64,000 bases of DNA, taken from assembly GCA_016711875.1 (NCBI GenBank), contig JADJSD010000003.1, positions 806,001 to 870,000 on the forward strand, read 5' to 3'. Every line of letters starts with the position of its first letter. Position 1 is the first letter of the stretch. This document shows positions 27,038-35,880 of the stretch, one piece after another. The notes under the pieces were generated by a model. It was not told the DNA's origin and made no database searches. It saw only the letters and a list, made by a program, of their open reading frames with translations. The position numbers and the translations under genes were made by a program. This stretch comes from Betaproteobacteria bacterium (GTDB lineage Bacteria > Pseudomonadota > Gammaproteobacteria > Burkholderiales > Usitatibacteraceae).

Positions 27038-27945
27038 CGACCACCACCGTCCCGATGTCCGTGCTGAAGAACCGAACGACGCGACCCGATGGCGAGGGCA
27101 GCGTGCAGGTCCAGCTCGACCCCGCCTTGAAGATCGGCAACGCCAAGGTCTTCGCCGTCTACGGCAAGGGGGGCATCGGCAAGAGCACGACGTCCTCCAA
27201 CCTGTCCGTCGCGTTCTCCAAGCTCGGCAAGCGCGTGCTGCAGATCGGCTGCGACCCGAAGCACGATTCCACCTTCACGCTCACCAAGCGACTCGTGCCC
27301 ACGGTGATCGACATCCTCGAGACCGTCGACTTCCACCCGGAGGAGCTTCGTCCCGAGGATTTCGTCTACACCGGCTACAACGGCGTGATGTGTGTTGAAG
27401 CGGGCGGACCGCCTGCCGGCACCGGCTGCGGCGGCTACGTGGTCGGCCAGACTGTCAAGCTCCTGAAGGAGCACCACCTGCTCGAGGACACCGACGTGGT
27501 GATCTTCGACGTGCTCGGCGACGTGGTCTGCGGCGGGTTCGCGGCGCCGCTGCAGCACGCCGACCGGGCGCTCATCGTCGCGGCCAACGATTTCGACTCG
27601 ATCTTCGCCATGAACCGCATCGTCGCGGCCATCCAGGCGAAGTCGAAGAACTACAACGTGCGCCTGGGCGGCGTCATCGCCAACCGCAGCAACGCCACCG
27701 ACCAGATCGACAAGTTCAACGCGGCCGTCGGCCTCACGACCATGGCGCGCTTCCCCGACCTCGATGCCATCCGCCGGAGCCGCCTCAAGAAGGCCACGCT
27801 CTTCGAGATGGAAGCCACGCCCGAGATCGAGGCCGTGCAGGCCGAATACCTGCGCCTGGCGGCCAAGCTCTGGGCCGGAACCGACCCGCTCGTGTCCTCG
27901 CCGCTGAAGGACCGCGAGATCTTCGACCTCCTGGGATTCGACTGA
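27034..27945 (+). CDS. bchL: Light-independent protochlorophyllide reductase ATPase BchL
   Basis: This 303-residue NifH-like protein is the ATP-driven electron donor of DPOR. Visible motifs are the P-loop YGKGGIGKSTT (about residues 43-53), switch and cluster cysteines in MCVEAGGPPAGTGCGG and in DVLGDVVCGGF, all as in BchL. The start overlaps the bchH stop (ATGA) and the stop overlaps the bchM start (TGATG). Confidence 0.96.
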   Translation: MTTTTVPMSVLKNRTTRPDGEGSVQVQLDPALKIGNAKVFAVYGKGGIGKSTTSSNLSVAFSKLGKRVLQIGCDPKHDSTFTLTKRLVPTVIDILETVDFHPEELRPEDFVYTGYNGVMCVEAGGPPAGTGCGGYVVGQTVKLLKEHHLLEDTDVVIFDVLGDVVCGGFAAPLQHADRALIVAANDFDSIFAMNRIVAAIQAKSKNYNVRLGGVIANRSNATDQIDKFNAAVGLTTMARFPDLDAIRRSRLKKATLFEMEATPEIEAVQAEYLRLAAKLWAGTDPLVSSPLKDREIFDLLGFD

Positions 27946-28637
27946 TGCCCACGATCACCTACGAGAAGCGACGCGGCCAGCTCGAGACCTACTTCGACCG
28001 CACCGCGGTCCAGGCCTGGGCGCGCCTTACGTCGGACGCTCCGGTGAGCCGCATCCGCGCCACGGTGCGCGCGGGTCGCGACACCATGCGCGCGACCCTG
28101 CTCGACTGGCTGCCGCAGGACCTCACGGGCCGGCGCATCCTCGACGCGGGTTGCGGCACGGGCGCCCTGGCCGTCGAGGCTGCCCGACGCGGGGCCCACG
28201 TGGTCGCCATCGACATCTCGCCGACGCTGGTCGGCCTGGCCCGCGAACGCCTGCCGCACGACCTGGGCGCGGGGCACGTGGATTTCCGCACGGGCGACCT
28301 GCTCGATGCGTCCCTCGGCCGATTCGACCACGTGGTCGCGATGGATTCCCTCATCCACTACACGGCGCCGGACATCCTGCGCGTGCTGCGGCAGCTCGCC
28401 TCGCGCACGGACGGGTCCCTCGTGATCACCTTCGCGCCGCGCACCGCCGCCCTCACCGTCATGCACGCGGTGGGACGCCTCCTGCCGCGAGGCGACCGCG
28501 CGCCCGCCATCGAGCCGGTGACCGAATCGACGCTGCGCCGCGGGCTCGCGGATCTCGACGGGTGGCGGGTCGGCCGGACATTCCGCGTGAGCCGCGGCTT
28601 CTACATCTCGCAGGCCCTGGAGCTCGCGCACGCATGA
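27945..28637 (+). CDS. bchM: Mg-protoporphyrin IX O-methyltransferase BchM
   Basis: The 230-residue enzyme methylates the C13 propionate of Mg-protoporphyrin IX with SAM, the step after Mg chelation and before ring E closure. Motif I is ILDAGCGTGALAVEAARRG near residues 66-84, with VVAIDIS as motif II. The N-terminal YFDRTAVQAWARLT segment is characteristic. It is wedged between bchL and lhaA with one-base and four-base overlaps. Confidence 0.95.
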   Translation: MPTITYEKRRGQLETYFDRTAVQAWARLTSDAPVSRIRATVRAGRDTMRATLLDWLPQDLTGRRILDAGCGTGALAVEAARRGAHVVAIDISPTLVGLARERLPHDLGAGHVDFRTGDLLDASLGRFDHVVAMDSLIHYTAPDILRVLRQLASRTDGSLVITFAPRTAALTVMHAVGRLLPRGDRAPAIEPVTESTLRRGLADLDGWRVGRTFRVSRGFYISQALELAHA

Positions 28638-30070
28638 ACCGCCTGATGGAGACGATGGCGATGGGCTGGACGAGGCTGGGAACGCGGTTCCTCCCCTTCG
28701 CCGACGCCGCCACGCCGCAGCTACCGCTCGGGCGACTGCTTCGCCTGGCCGGGCTGCAGGTCCCCATCGGCATGGCCACCGCGCTCCTGCTGGGCACGCT
28801 CAACCGCGTGATGATCGTCGAGCTGGGCGTCGCCGCCTGGATCGTGGCGCTCATGGTCGCGATTCCCATCGTGATCGCGCCCTTGCGGGCCGTCATCGGA
28901 TGGCGCTCGGACTACCACCGCTCCTTCCTCGGCTGGCGACGCGTGCCCTACATCTGGTTGGGAACGCTCGTCCAGTTCGGCGGGCTCGCGATCATGCCCT
29001 TCGCGCTGCTCATCCTCTCGGGCGACGCGCACGGTCCGGCGTGGATCGGCCAGGCCGGCGGCGCGCTCGCGTTCCTGCTCGTCGGCGCGGGGCTCCAGAC
29101 CACGCAGACCGCCGGGCTCGCGCTCGCCGCGGACCTCTCCGACGAGAAGACCCGCCCGCGTGTCGTGGCGCTCATGTACGTGATGCTGCTCGCGGGCATG
29201 GTGGCGAGCGGCTTCGCCTTCGGCCTGCTCCTCGACGACTTCAGCGCGATGCGCCTCATCCAGGTGGTGCAGGGCGCCGCGGTCCTCACGATGGGCCTCA
29301 ATCTCCTGGCGCTCTGGAAGCAGGAGCCCCGCGATTCGCGCCGCGCGGACGACGCACCCCCGCGGCCCTCGTTCGCCGAATGCTGGTCCCGGTTCACGCA
29401 GGGTCGGCGCGCGACGCGATTCCTCGCGGCCGTCGGCCTGGGCACCGCCGCCTTCAGCATGCAGGACATCATCCTCGAACCGTACGGCGCCCAGATCCTG
29501 CACCTGGGCGTCGGCGCGACGGCCGCACTCACCGCGCTCGTCGCGATGGGCTCGCTCGCCGCCGTGGCCCTCGCCGCGCGGCGCCTCGCCCGCGGCACCG
29601 ATCCTTACCGTCTCGCGGCACATGGCGTGCTCGCGGGAATCCTTGCGTTCGCCGCCGTCGTATTCGCCGACCCGCTCGAGTCCTCCCTAGTCTTCCGGGT
29701 TGGCGTTGTCCTGATCGGCTTCGGTGGCGGACTTTTTTATGTCGGACTGTTGACGGCCGCGATGACCCTCGACACGAAGGACATGCGTGGCCTCGCACTC
29801 GGCGCCTGGGGCGCCGTGCAGGCCTTCGCAGCCGGCGCGGCCGTCGCCCTGGGCGGAGCGCTTCGCGACACGGTCGCCGGTCTCGCGCAGCAGGGCGTGC
29901 TCGGCCCCGCGCTCGAGGGCCCCGCCATCGGCTACAGCTTCGTCTACCACCTCGAAATCGCGCTGCTCTTCGCCACGCTCGTCGTCCTCGGGCCGCTCGT
30001 GCGCTCGCGCGGCGCCGAACGGCGCGCCCCCCCGTCAACCGCTTTCGGACTGGCCGAATTTCCCGGCTAG
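28634..30070 (+). CDS. lhaA: Light-harvesting 1 assembly protein LhaA (BCD-family MFS)
   Basis: A 478-residue, twelve-helix PucC/LhaA-family protein that aids insertion of LH1 pigments or polypeptides in the membrane. Signature stretches are RFLPFADAATPQLPLGRLLRL near residues 18-38 and LGTLNRVMIVELGV near 53-66, and a QDIILEPYG motif near 277-285. Position between bchM and puhA is the classical one for lhaA. It shares clear sequence likeness with the pucC gene at 38167-39576. Confidence 0.92.
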   Translation: MNRLMETMAMGWTRLGTRFLPFADAATPQLPLGRLLRLAGLQVPIGMATALLLGTLNRVMIVELGVAAWIVALMVAIPIVIAPLRAVIGWRSDYHRSFLGWRRVPYIWLGTLVQFGGLAIMPFALLILSGDAHGPAWIGQAGGALAFLLVGAGLQTTQTAGLALAADLSDEKTRPRVVALMYVMLLAGMVASGFAFGLLLDDFSAMRLIQVVQGAAVLTMGLNLLALWKQEPRDSRRADDAPPRPSFAECWSRFTQGRRATRFLAAVGLGTAAFSMQDIILEPYGAQILHLGVGATAALTALVAMGSLAAVALAARRLARGTDPYRLAAHGVLAGILAFAAVVFADPLESSLVFRVGVVLIGFGGGLFYVGLLTAAMTLDTKDMRGLALGAWGAVQAFAAGAAVALGGALRDTVAGLAQQGVLGPALEGPAIGYSFVYHLEIALLFATLVVLGPLVRSRGAERRAPPSTAFGLAEFPG

Positions 30071-30100
30071 CCAGATCTTTCGCCTCCTGGAGGAACGCAC

Positions 30101-30880
30101 ATGTATACCGGTGACCTGACTCGCTACATCGACGTCGCTCAGGTGGTGCTCTACGGCTTCTGGATCTTCTTCGGAGCCCTGATCATCTACCTGCGCATGG
30201 AAGACAAGCGCGAGGGCTATCCCCTCGAATCGGACCGCACCAACCGCACGAAGCGCGTGCGAGTGGTCGGGTGGCCCGACATGCCGGCGCCCAAGACCTT
30301 CATCCTGCCGCACGGCGGCACGGTGCAGGTGCCCAACGACAAGCGCGAGACGCGCGAGATCGCCGCGCGACCCGTCGGCGCGCCCCTGGGCGGCCCCCTC
30401 GAGCCCACCGGCAACCCGATGGTCGACGGCGTCGGCCCGGCCGCCTGGGCCGAACGATCGGACCTGCCCGACTACACCATCGACAACGTGCCCAAGATCG
30501 TCCCGCTGCGCGTGGCCACCGATTTCGAGGTGGAGCCCCGCGATCCCGACCCGCGCGGCATGCGGGTCGTGGGCTGCGACGAGACCGTGGGCGGCGTGGT
30601 CTGCGACGTGTGGGTCGACCGCTCCGAGCCGCAGATCCGCTACCTCGAGGTCGACGTCGCCGAAGGCCAGCGCCGCGTGCTCCTGCCGATCGGGTTCGTG
30701 CGCTTCGACACCTTCCGCAACCGCGTGCTGGTCAAGTCGATCACCGGCGGCCAGTTCGCGCAGGTGCCCGTGCTTGCGAATCCCGACCAGGTGACGCTGC
30801 TCGAGGAAGACATCGTGTGCTCCTACTACGCCGGCGGCCACCTGTACGCCACGCCGTCGCGCCAGGAGCCGCTGGTATGA
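30101..30880 (+). CDS. puhA: Photosynthetic reaction centre H subunit
   Basis: The 259-residue H subunit caps the L/M core on the cytoplasmic side and guides protons to QB. One membrane helix (about residues 12-32) is followed by the globular PRC-barrel domain; YLRMEDKREGYPLE just after the helix and the GGQFAQVPVL segment are diagnostic. A TGGAGGA ribosome site precedes ATG 30101. Its stop overlaps the puhB start (ATGA). Confidence 0.96.
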   Translation: MYTGDLTRYIDVAQVVLYGFWIFFGALIIYLRMEDKREGYPLESDRTNRTKRVRVVGWPDMPAPKTFILPHGGTVQVPNDKRETREIAARPVGAPLGGPLEPTGNPMVDGVGPAAWAERSDLPDYTIDNVPKIVPLRVATDFEVEPRDPDPRGMRVVGCDETVGGVVCDVWVDRSEPQIRYLEVDVAEGQRRVLLPIGFVRFDTFRNRVLVKSITGGQFAQVPVLANPDQVTLLEEDIVCSYYAGGHLYATPSRQEPLV

Positions 30881-31543
30881 ACGAGCACGAGTTCGAGCCG
30901 GTTCACGGCCTGCCCCGAGCCCCTCCCGGCCGGCGAATCCCTGCTCTGGCAGGGCTCGCCGCGCCCCTTTTCCCTCGCACGGCGCCTGTTCCACTTCGTG
31001 CCGCTCACGGCGTACTTCGCGATCCTCGCCGCCTGGAGTGCCGGCAACGCGGCGATGGCGGGCGTAAGTGCCTTGGGCATCGTCGCCGCGATGCTCTTTC
31101 CCGCCGCGCTCGGGGCGCTCGCCCTGGGCATCCTCGCGCTCGTCGCCTGGCTCATGGCGCGCACGACGGTCTACACGATCACGGACAAGCGGGTCGTCCT
31201 GCGCGTCGGCGTGGTGCTTTCGGTGACCTTCAACGTCCCGTTCGGCTCCGTTGCCTCCGCCGGCCTTCGCCGGCACGCCGACGGGACGGGCGACCTGCCG
31301 ATCGCGCTCGCCGGCGAGGACCGCATCGCCTACCTGCACCTGTGGCCCCATGCGCGTCCGTGGCGCTTCGCGCGTCCCGAACCGATGCTGCGCTGCGTCC
31401 CGGACGCCGAGCGCGTCGCCACGGTCCTCGCCGAGGCGATCCTCGCGAGCCAGGGCGCGGCGATGCGTGCGGCGCCGCGGGAAACCGGCGCCGGCCGTGC
31501 CCACGGGTCGAACGAGGGCGCGACCCTCGCCGCCGCCCGCTAG
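30877..31543 (+). CDS. puhB: Photosynthetic complex assembly protein PuhB (frameshifted in this sequence)
   Basis: PuhB assists reaction-centre assembly and is a membrane protein with a bPH-like domain. The N-terminus MNEHEFEPVHGLP starts at ATG 30877, overlapping puhA, but a run of four C at 30913-30916 throws it out of frame. Dropping one C restores EPLPAGESLLWQGSPRPF and then the frame that runs unbroken to 31543, including LTAYFAILAAW and the membrane helices near residues 40-100 (about 221 residues in all). As printed, only a fragment starting at 30998 is intact. Either a homopolymer sequencing error or a real lesion. Confidence 0.85.
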
Positions 31544-31555
31544 GAAGCGCATCCC

Positions 31556-32014
31556 GTGAGCGATCCGTTCCGCGACAATCCCCTGCCGACCGGCCCGATC
31601 CTGGGCGCGGGCCTGCTCATCGGCTTCGTGCTCGTCGCGGTCTTCGCCGTGCGCGCCGCCGGCGGGAGCGCCTCGCAGGCGGACGACGCGGCGGGCATCG
31701 CCACGCGCGACCTTCGCTTACCCGCCCAGGCCGACGGCGGCAGCGCCGTGATCGACGCGGCGAACGGCCGCCAGATCGACGTGGTGCTGCCGGGCACGAG
31801 CGGATTCCTGCGGGGAACGCTCCGGGGCCTCGCCCGCGACCGCAAGCGCCAGGACATCGGCGCCGAGCCCCCCTTCCGCCTCATCGGCCGCGCCGACGGC
31901 CGCCTCACGCTCGTCGATCCGGCCACCGGCCGGCGCGTCGACCTCGAATCCTTCGGCCCCACCAACACCGACGCGTTCGCGCGCTACCTCCCGAAACGGG
32001 AGCCCGCCCGATGA
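31556..32014 (+). CDS. puhC: Photosynthetic complex assembly protein PuhC
   Basis: The 152-residue protein starts at GTG 31556, has one N-terminal membrane anchor (about residues 17-34) and a soluble periplasmic domain ending in the ESFGPTNTDAFARYLP segment. PuhC helps organise LH1 around the reaction centre. It sits in the usual puhA-puhB-puhC order, 12 bases after puhB, and is 46 bases before acsF. Confidence 0.88.
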   Translation: MSDPFRDNPLPTGPILGAGLLIGFVLVAVFAVRAAGGSASQADDAAGIATRDLRLPAQADGGSAVIDAANGRQIDVVLPGTSGFLRGTLRGLARDRKRQDIGAEPPFRLIGRADGRLTLVDPATGRRVDLESFGPTNTDAFARYLPKREPAR

Positions 32015-32060
32015 ACGCGCGACTCGCCGGCGACGGCCCTTCCCCCCTGAGGAGAATTCC

Positions 32061-33125
32061 ATGAACGCACCTGCCACGGAGCGCCTGCCCAACGACGCGA
32101 CGCGCAAGGCCCAGGAGGACACGATCCTCACGCCGCGCTTCTACACGACGGATTTCGCCGCGCTCGACCGCATGGACGTCGAGCCCATCCGCCGCGAGTG
32201 GGACGCCCTCATGGACGAGTTCGCGAAGGACAACAACGCCGACCACTTCCAGCGGCCCAAGACCATGGACGGCAACTACGCGAAGCTGCCCGAGGGGCTC
32301 TACGAGGAATTCACCGAGTTCCTCATCAGTTCGGTGACCTCGGAGTTCTCCGGCTGCGTGCTCTACGCCGAGATCAAGAAGCGCGTCACGAGCCCCGACC
32401 TGAAGCTCCTGTTCGGGTACATGGCCCGGGACGAGTCGCGCCACGCCGGCTTCATCAACCAGTGGCTCAAGGACTTCGGCATCGGCGTGGACCTGGGCTA
32501 CCTCACGAAGGCGAAGAAGTACACGTACTTCCGGCCCAAGTTCATCTTCTACGCGACCTACCTGTCGGAGAAGATCGGCTACGCCCGGTACATCACGATC
32601 TTCCGCCAGACCGAGCGCCATCCGGAACTGCGCTTCCACCCGATCTTCCAGTGGTTCGAGCAGTGGTGCAACGACGAGTTCCGCCACGGCGAGGCCTTCG
32701 CCCTGCTGCTTCGCGCGAACCCGGGCCTGCTCACGGGGGTCAACCGCTACTGGATCCGCTTCTTCACGCTGGCGGTCTTCGCCACGATGTTCGTGCGCGA
32801 CCACACCCGCCCGGAACTGCACACCGCGCTCGGCTTCGATCCCACCGAGTACGACATGGCCGTCTTCCGCATCACGACGGAAGTCTCGAAGCAGGTGTTC
32901 CCGGTCACGCTCGACATCGATAACCCGCGCTTCCTCGAGGGGCTGCGCAAGCTGAGCCGGCTCTCCGCCGCCATGGAGGAAGCCAAGGCGCGCGGCGCAA
33001 TCGCGGGCACGCTCAAGTGGGCCGGCCTCGCCGCCGCAGCCGCCGTCACCTTCGCCGGTCTCTACTTCCTGCCGGCCCGGACCCATTCGCTGCCCCGGGA
33101 GATCCGCCTCGCACCGACCTGGTGA
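32061..33125 (+). CDS. acsF: Aerobic Mg-protoporphyrin IX monomethyl ester cyclase AcsF
   Basis: This 354-residue diiron monooxygenase closes ring E using O2. Iron-binding motifs are visible: EFSGCVLYAEIKKR near residues 95-108, the first ExxH in RDESRH (about 124-129), and the second in NDEFRHGEAF (about 207-216). A hydrophobic C-terminal segment (about 316-336) follows the catalytic part. An AGGAGAA ribosome site precedes ATG 32061. The anaerobic counterpart bchE lies 2.7 kb downstream, so the strain can make pigment with or without oxygen. Confidence 0.95.
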   Translation: MNAPATERLPNDATRKAQEDTILTPRFYTTDFAALDRMDVEPIRREWDALMDEFAKDNNADHFQRPKTMDGNYAKLPEGLYEEFTEFLISSVTSEFSGCVLYAEIKKRVTSPDLKLLFGYMARDESRHAGFINQWLKDFGIGVDLGYLTKAKKYTYFRPKFIFYATYLSEKIGYARYITIFRQTERHPELRFHPIFQWFEQWCNDEFRHGEAFALLLRANPGLLTGVNRYWIRFFTLAVFATMFVRDHTRPELHTALGFDPTEYDMAVFRITTEVSKQVFPVTLDIDNPRFLEGLRKLSRLSAAMEEAKARGAIAGTLKWAGLAAAAAVTFAGLYFLPARTHSLPREIRLAPTW

Positions 33126-33126
33126 G

Positions 33127-33921
33127 ATGCCCGCCATGGACACCTACGGCCTTCCCGCGATCACGACGCTCTTCGTCTGGTGGTTTTCCACCGGGGCGAT
33201 CCTCTACCTGGACGGCCTGCCGCGCAGGACGTTCGGCTGGAGCCTCGCCGGCGCGTCGGTCATGCTGGCCGCGGGACTGTGGGGCCTTCACGCCACGCGC
33301 GACCTGACCTCGCTCGCCGGCTCGTACATCGCCTTCATCTGCACGATCGCCGTGTGGGGTTGGCAGGAAGTCGCCTTCCTGCTCGGCTTCGTCACGGGCC
33401 CGCGGCGCGAATCCTGCCCACCCGGCAGCCGGGGCTGGCGGCGCGCGGCATTCGCCCTGGACACGATCCTCCACCACGAGATCGCGATCATCGCCCTCGC
33501 CATCGCCATCCTCTCGGTCACCTGGGGCGGGGCGAACCCGGTCGGGCCGTGGACGTTCGCCGTGCTGTGGGCCATGCGCCAGAGCGCGAAGCTCAACCTG
33601 TTCCTGGGCGTTCGCAACGCGGGCGAGGACTTCCTGCCCGACCACCTGCGCTACCTCGCGAGCTACTTCTCCCGGCGCGCCATCAACCCGCTGCTGCCCG
33701 TCTCGCTGGGTCTTTCGCTCATCGTGGCGGTCCTCGTGTGGCAGGCAGCCTTCGCGCCCGGCGTGGGCTCGCACCGCGCCGCGGGCCTCACGTTCGTCGG
33801 CACCCTGCTCGCGCTCGCGATGCTCGAACACCTGTTCATGCTCGTGCCTTTCCCCACGACCCGGATCTGGGGCTGGAGCCTTCGCTCCCGCGAACGCCCC
33901 GTCGCGAGCCCCGCCGCGTAG
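33127..33921 (+). CDS. puhE: Putative photosynthetic complex assembly protein PuhE (DUF3623)
   Basis: A 264-residue polytopic membrane protein with about seven helices, matching the DUF3623/PuhE family by segments such as VWWFSTGAILYLDGLPRRTF near residues 17-36, WGWQEVAFLLGFVTGP and NLFLGVRNAGEDFLPDHLRYL. PuhE modulates bacteriochlorophyll supply or complex assembly in Rhodobacter. Start at ATG 33127, one base after the acsF stop; an in-frame ATG at 33136 is an alternative. Confidence 0.88.
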   Translation: MPAMDTYGLPAITTLFVWWFSTGAILYLDGLPRRTFGWSLAGASVMLAAGLWGLHATRDLTSLAGSYIAFICTIAVWGWQEVAFLLGFVTGPRRESCPPGSRGWRRAAFALDTILHHEIAIIALAIAILSVTWGGANPVGPWTFAVLWAMRQSAKLNLFLGVRNAGEDFLPDHLRYLASYFSRRAINPLLPVSLGLSLIVAVLVWQAAFAPGVGSHRAAGLTFVGTLLALAMLEHLFMLVPFPTTRIWGWSLRSRERPVASPAA

Positions 33922-33936
33922 CCCCCGGAGCCCCTC

Positions 33937-35880
33937 ATGGCCATCGCCCCCCGAACCCGCCCCCTCGTCCGCCCCGTCGCGGCGGCGCCCCCCGGCCCGG
34001 CGGCCTTGCTCGACGACATCCGCGATCCCTCGGACGTGCGCCGCCTCGACCGCGCGCAGCTGCACCGCCTCGCCGACGAGCTTCGCGCCTTCCTGATCGA
34101 GACCGTCTCGTCCACGGGGGGGCACCTTTCCTCCAACCTCGGCACCGTCGAGCTCACGCTCGCGCTGCACCACGTCTTCGACACGCCGCACGACCGCCTG
34201 GTGTGGGACGTGGGCCACCAGGCCTACGGCCACAAGATCCTCACGGGCCGGCGCGAGGCGATGGCGCGCCTGCGCATGCACGGCGGGCTGTCGGGTTTCC
34301 CCAAGAGAAGCGAGAGCGAGTACGACACGTTCGGCACGGGGCACTCGAGCACCTCGATCAGCGCGGCGCTCGGCATGGCGCTCGGCTCGCGACTGAAGGG
34401 CGAGCCCCGCGACGTGGTGGCCGTGATCGGCGACGGCGCCCTGTCCGGTGGCATGGCCTTCGAGGCGATGAACAATGCCGGTGTTTCCGGCGCGGACCTC
34501 CTGGTCGTGCTGAACGACAACGAGATGTCCATCTCGCCGGCCGTCGGCGCCCTCACCCGCTACCTGGCGCGCCTGCTGTCCGGCCCGTACGTCCGCGCGC
34601 GGGAAGTGGCCAAGGAAGCCCTCGCCACGATGGGGCAGCCCGCCACCCAGTTCGCCCGCCGCGCCGAGGAGCAAATCAAGGGCATGGTGCTGCCCTCGAC
34701 CCTGTTCGAGCACCTGGGGTTTCACTACGTCGGCCCGATCGACGGGCACGACCTCGACGCGCTCGTCCCCACCCTGCGCAACCTGAAGGCGAAGGGCGGC
34801 CCGCGGCTCCTGCACGTCGTCACGAAGAAGGGCCAGGGCTACAAGCTCGCCGAGGCCGACCCGGTTCGCTACCACGGCGTGGCCCGCTTCACGCCTTCCA
34901 TCGGGCTCGCCGCCGGCGCCCCGGCCGCGCTGCCGACCTACACCGAGATCTTCGGCGACTGGATCTGCGAGGCCGCCGCGCGCGACCCGCGGCTCGTCGC
35001 CATCACGCCCGCGATGCGCGAGGGCTCGGGGCTCGTGCGATTCGCCGGCGAATTCCCGGCGCGCTTCTTCGACGTCGGCATCGCCGAACAGCACGCCCTC
35101 ACCTTCGCGGCCGGCCTCGCCTGCGAGGGCCTCAGGCCCGTCGTGGCCATCTACTCGACCTTCCTGCAGCGCGGCTACGACCAGCTCGTGCACGACGTGG
35201 CGCTCCAGGACCTGCCCGTGGTCTTCGCCATCGACCGTGCGGGCCTCGCCGGCCCCGACGGCGCCACGCACCACGGCGCGTTCGACCTTTCCTACCTTCG
35301 CTGCCTGCCCAACGTCACGGTGATGACGCCCGCGGACGCGGGCGAGTGTCGCGCGATGCTCGACGCCGGCATGGCGCTCGCCTCGCCGTGCGCCGTGCGC
35401 TACCCGAGGTCCGCCGCATCGCCCGCCCGCCGCGACGCCGCGCCGATCGAGATCGGCAAGGCCGAAGTCCGCCGCCGGGGGCGCCGCGTCGCGTTGCTCG
35501 CCTTCGGACCGCTGCTCGAGCCGGCGCTCGCCGCCGGCGAGGCCCTGGACGCCACCGTCGTGAACATGCGCTTCGTGAAACCCCTGGACACCGCCCTCGT
35601 GCTCGAGCTTTCGCGTACCCACGAGCTCCTCGTAACGATCGAGGAGAACGCCATCGACGGCGGCGCCGGCAGCGCCGTGGCCGAGGCGATCGGCGAGCAC
35701 GGCCACACGGTTTCCCTGCTGCAGCTGGGACTTCCCGACCGGTTCGTCGAGCACGGCGACCGCCCGCGGCTGCTCGCGGGCGCCGGCCTCGATGCCGACA
35801 CCCTCCTTTCAGCCATCCGGCGCCGGCTCGGCGTCGTTCCCACCACCTCGCGCGGAGAACCCTCATGCGAATCCTGCTGA
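33937..35880 (+). CDS. dxs: 1-deoxy-D-xylulose-5-phosphate synthase
   Basis: The 647-residue thiamine-diphosphate enzyme starts the MEP pathway, making precursors for carotenoids and the phytyl tail. Visible are the substrate His in STGGHLSSNLG, the GHSSTSIS stretch, the ThDP motif GDGALSGGMAFEAMNN (about residues 165-180) and the catalytic-Glu region VGIAEQHALTFAAGLA. Its location inside the photosynthesis operon suggests a dedicated, co-regulated copy. The end overlaps the bchE start by 16 bases. Confidence 0.95.
   Translation: MAIAPRTRPLVRPVAAAPPGPAALLDDIRDPSDVRRLDRAQLHRLADELRAFLIETVSSTGGHLSSNLGTVELTLALHHVFDTPHDRLVWDVGHQAYGHKILTGRREAMARLRMHGGLSGFPKRSESEYDTFGTGHSSTSISAALGMALGSRLKGEPRDVVAVIGDGALSGGMAFEAMNNAGVSGADLLVVLNDNEMSISPAVGALTRYLARLLSGPYVRAREVAKEALATMGQPATQFARRAEEQIKGMVLPSTLFEHLGFHYVGPIDGHDLDALVPTLRNLKAKGGPRLLHVVTKKGQGYKLAEADPVRYHGVARFTPSIGLAAGAPAALPTYTEIFGDWICEAAARDPRLVAITPAMREGSGLVRFAGEFPARFFDVGIAEQHALTFAAGLACEGLRPVVAIYSTFLQRGYDQLVHDVALQDLPVVFAIDRAGLAGPDGATHHGAFDLSYLRCLPNVTVMTPADAGECRAMLDAGMALASPCAVRYPRSAASPARRDAAPIEIGKAEVRRRGRRVALLAFGPLLEPALAAGEALDATVVNMRFVKPLDTALVLELSRTHELLVTIEENAIDGGAGSAVAEAIGEHGHTVSLLQLGLPDRFVEHGDRPRLLAGAGLDADTLLSAIRRRLGVVPTTSRGEPSCESC

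Noticed and set aside
33046..35754. A 902-codon open frame on the minus strand
   Set aside because: Shadow of puhE and dxs, low-complexity composition, no homology.
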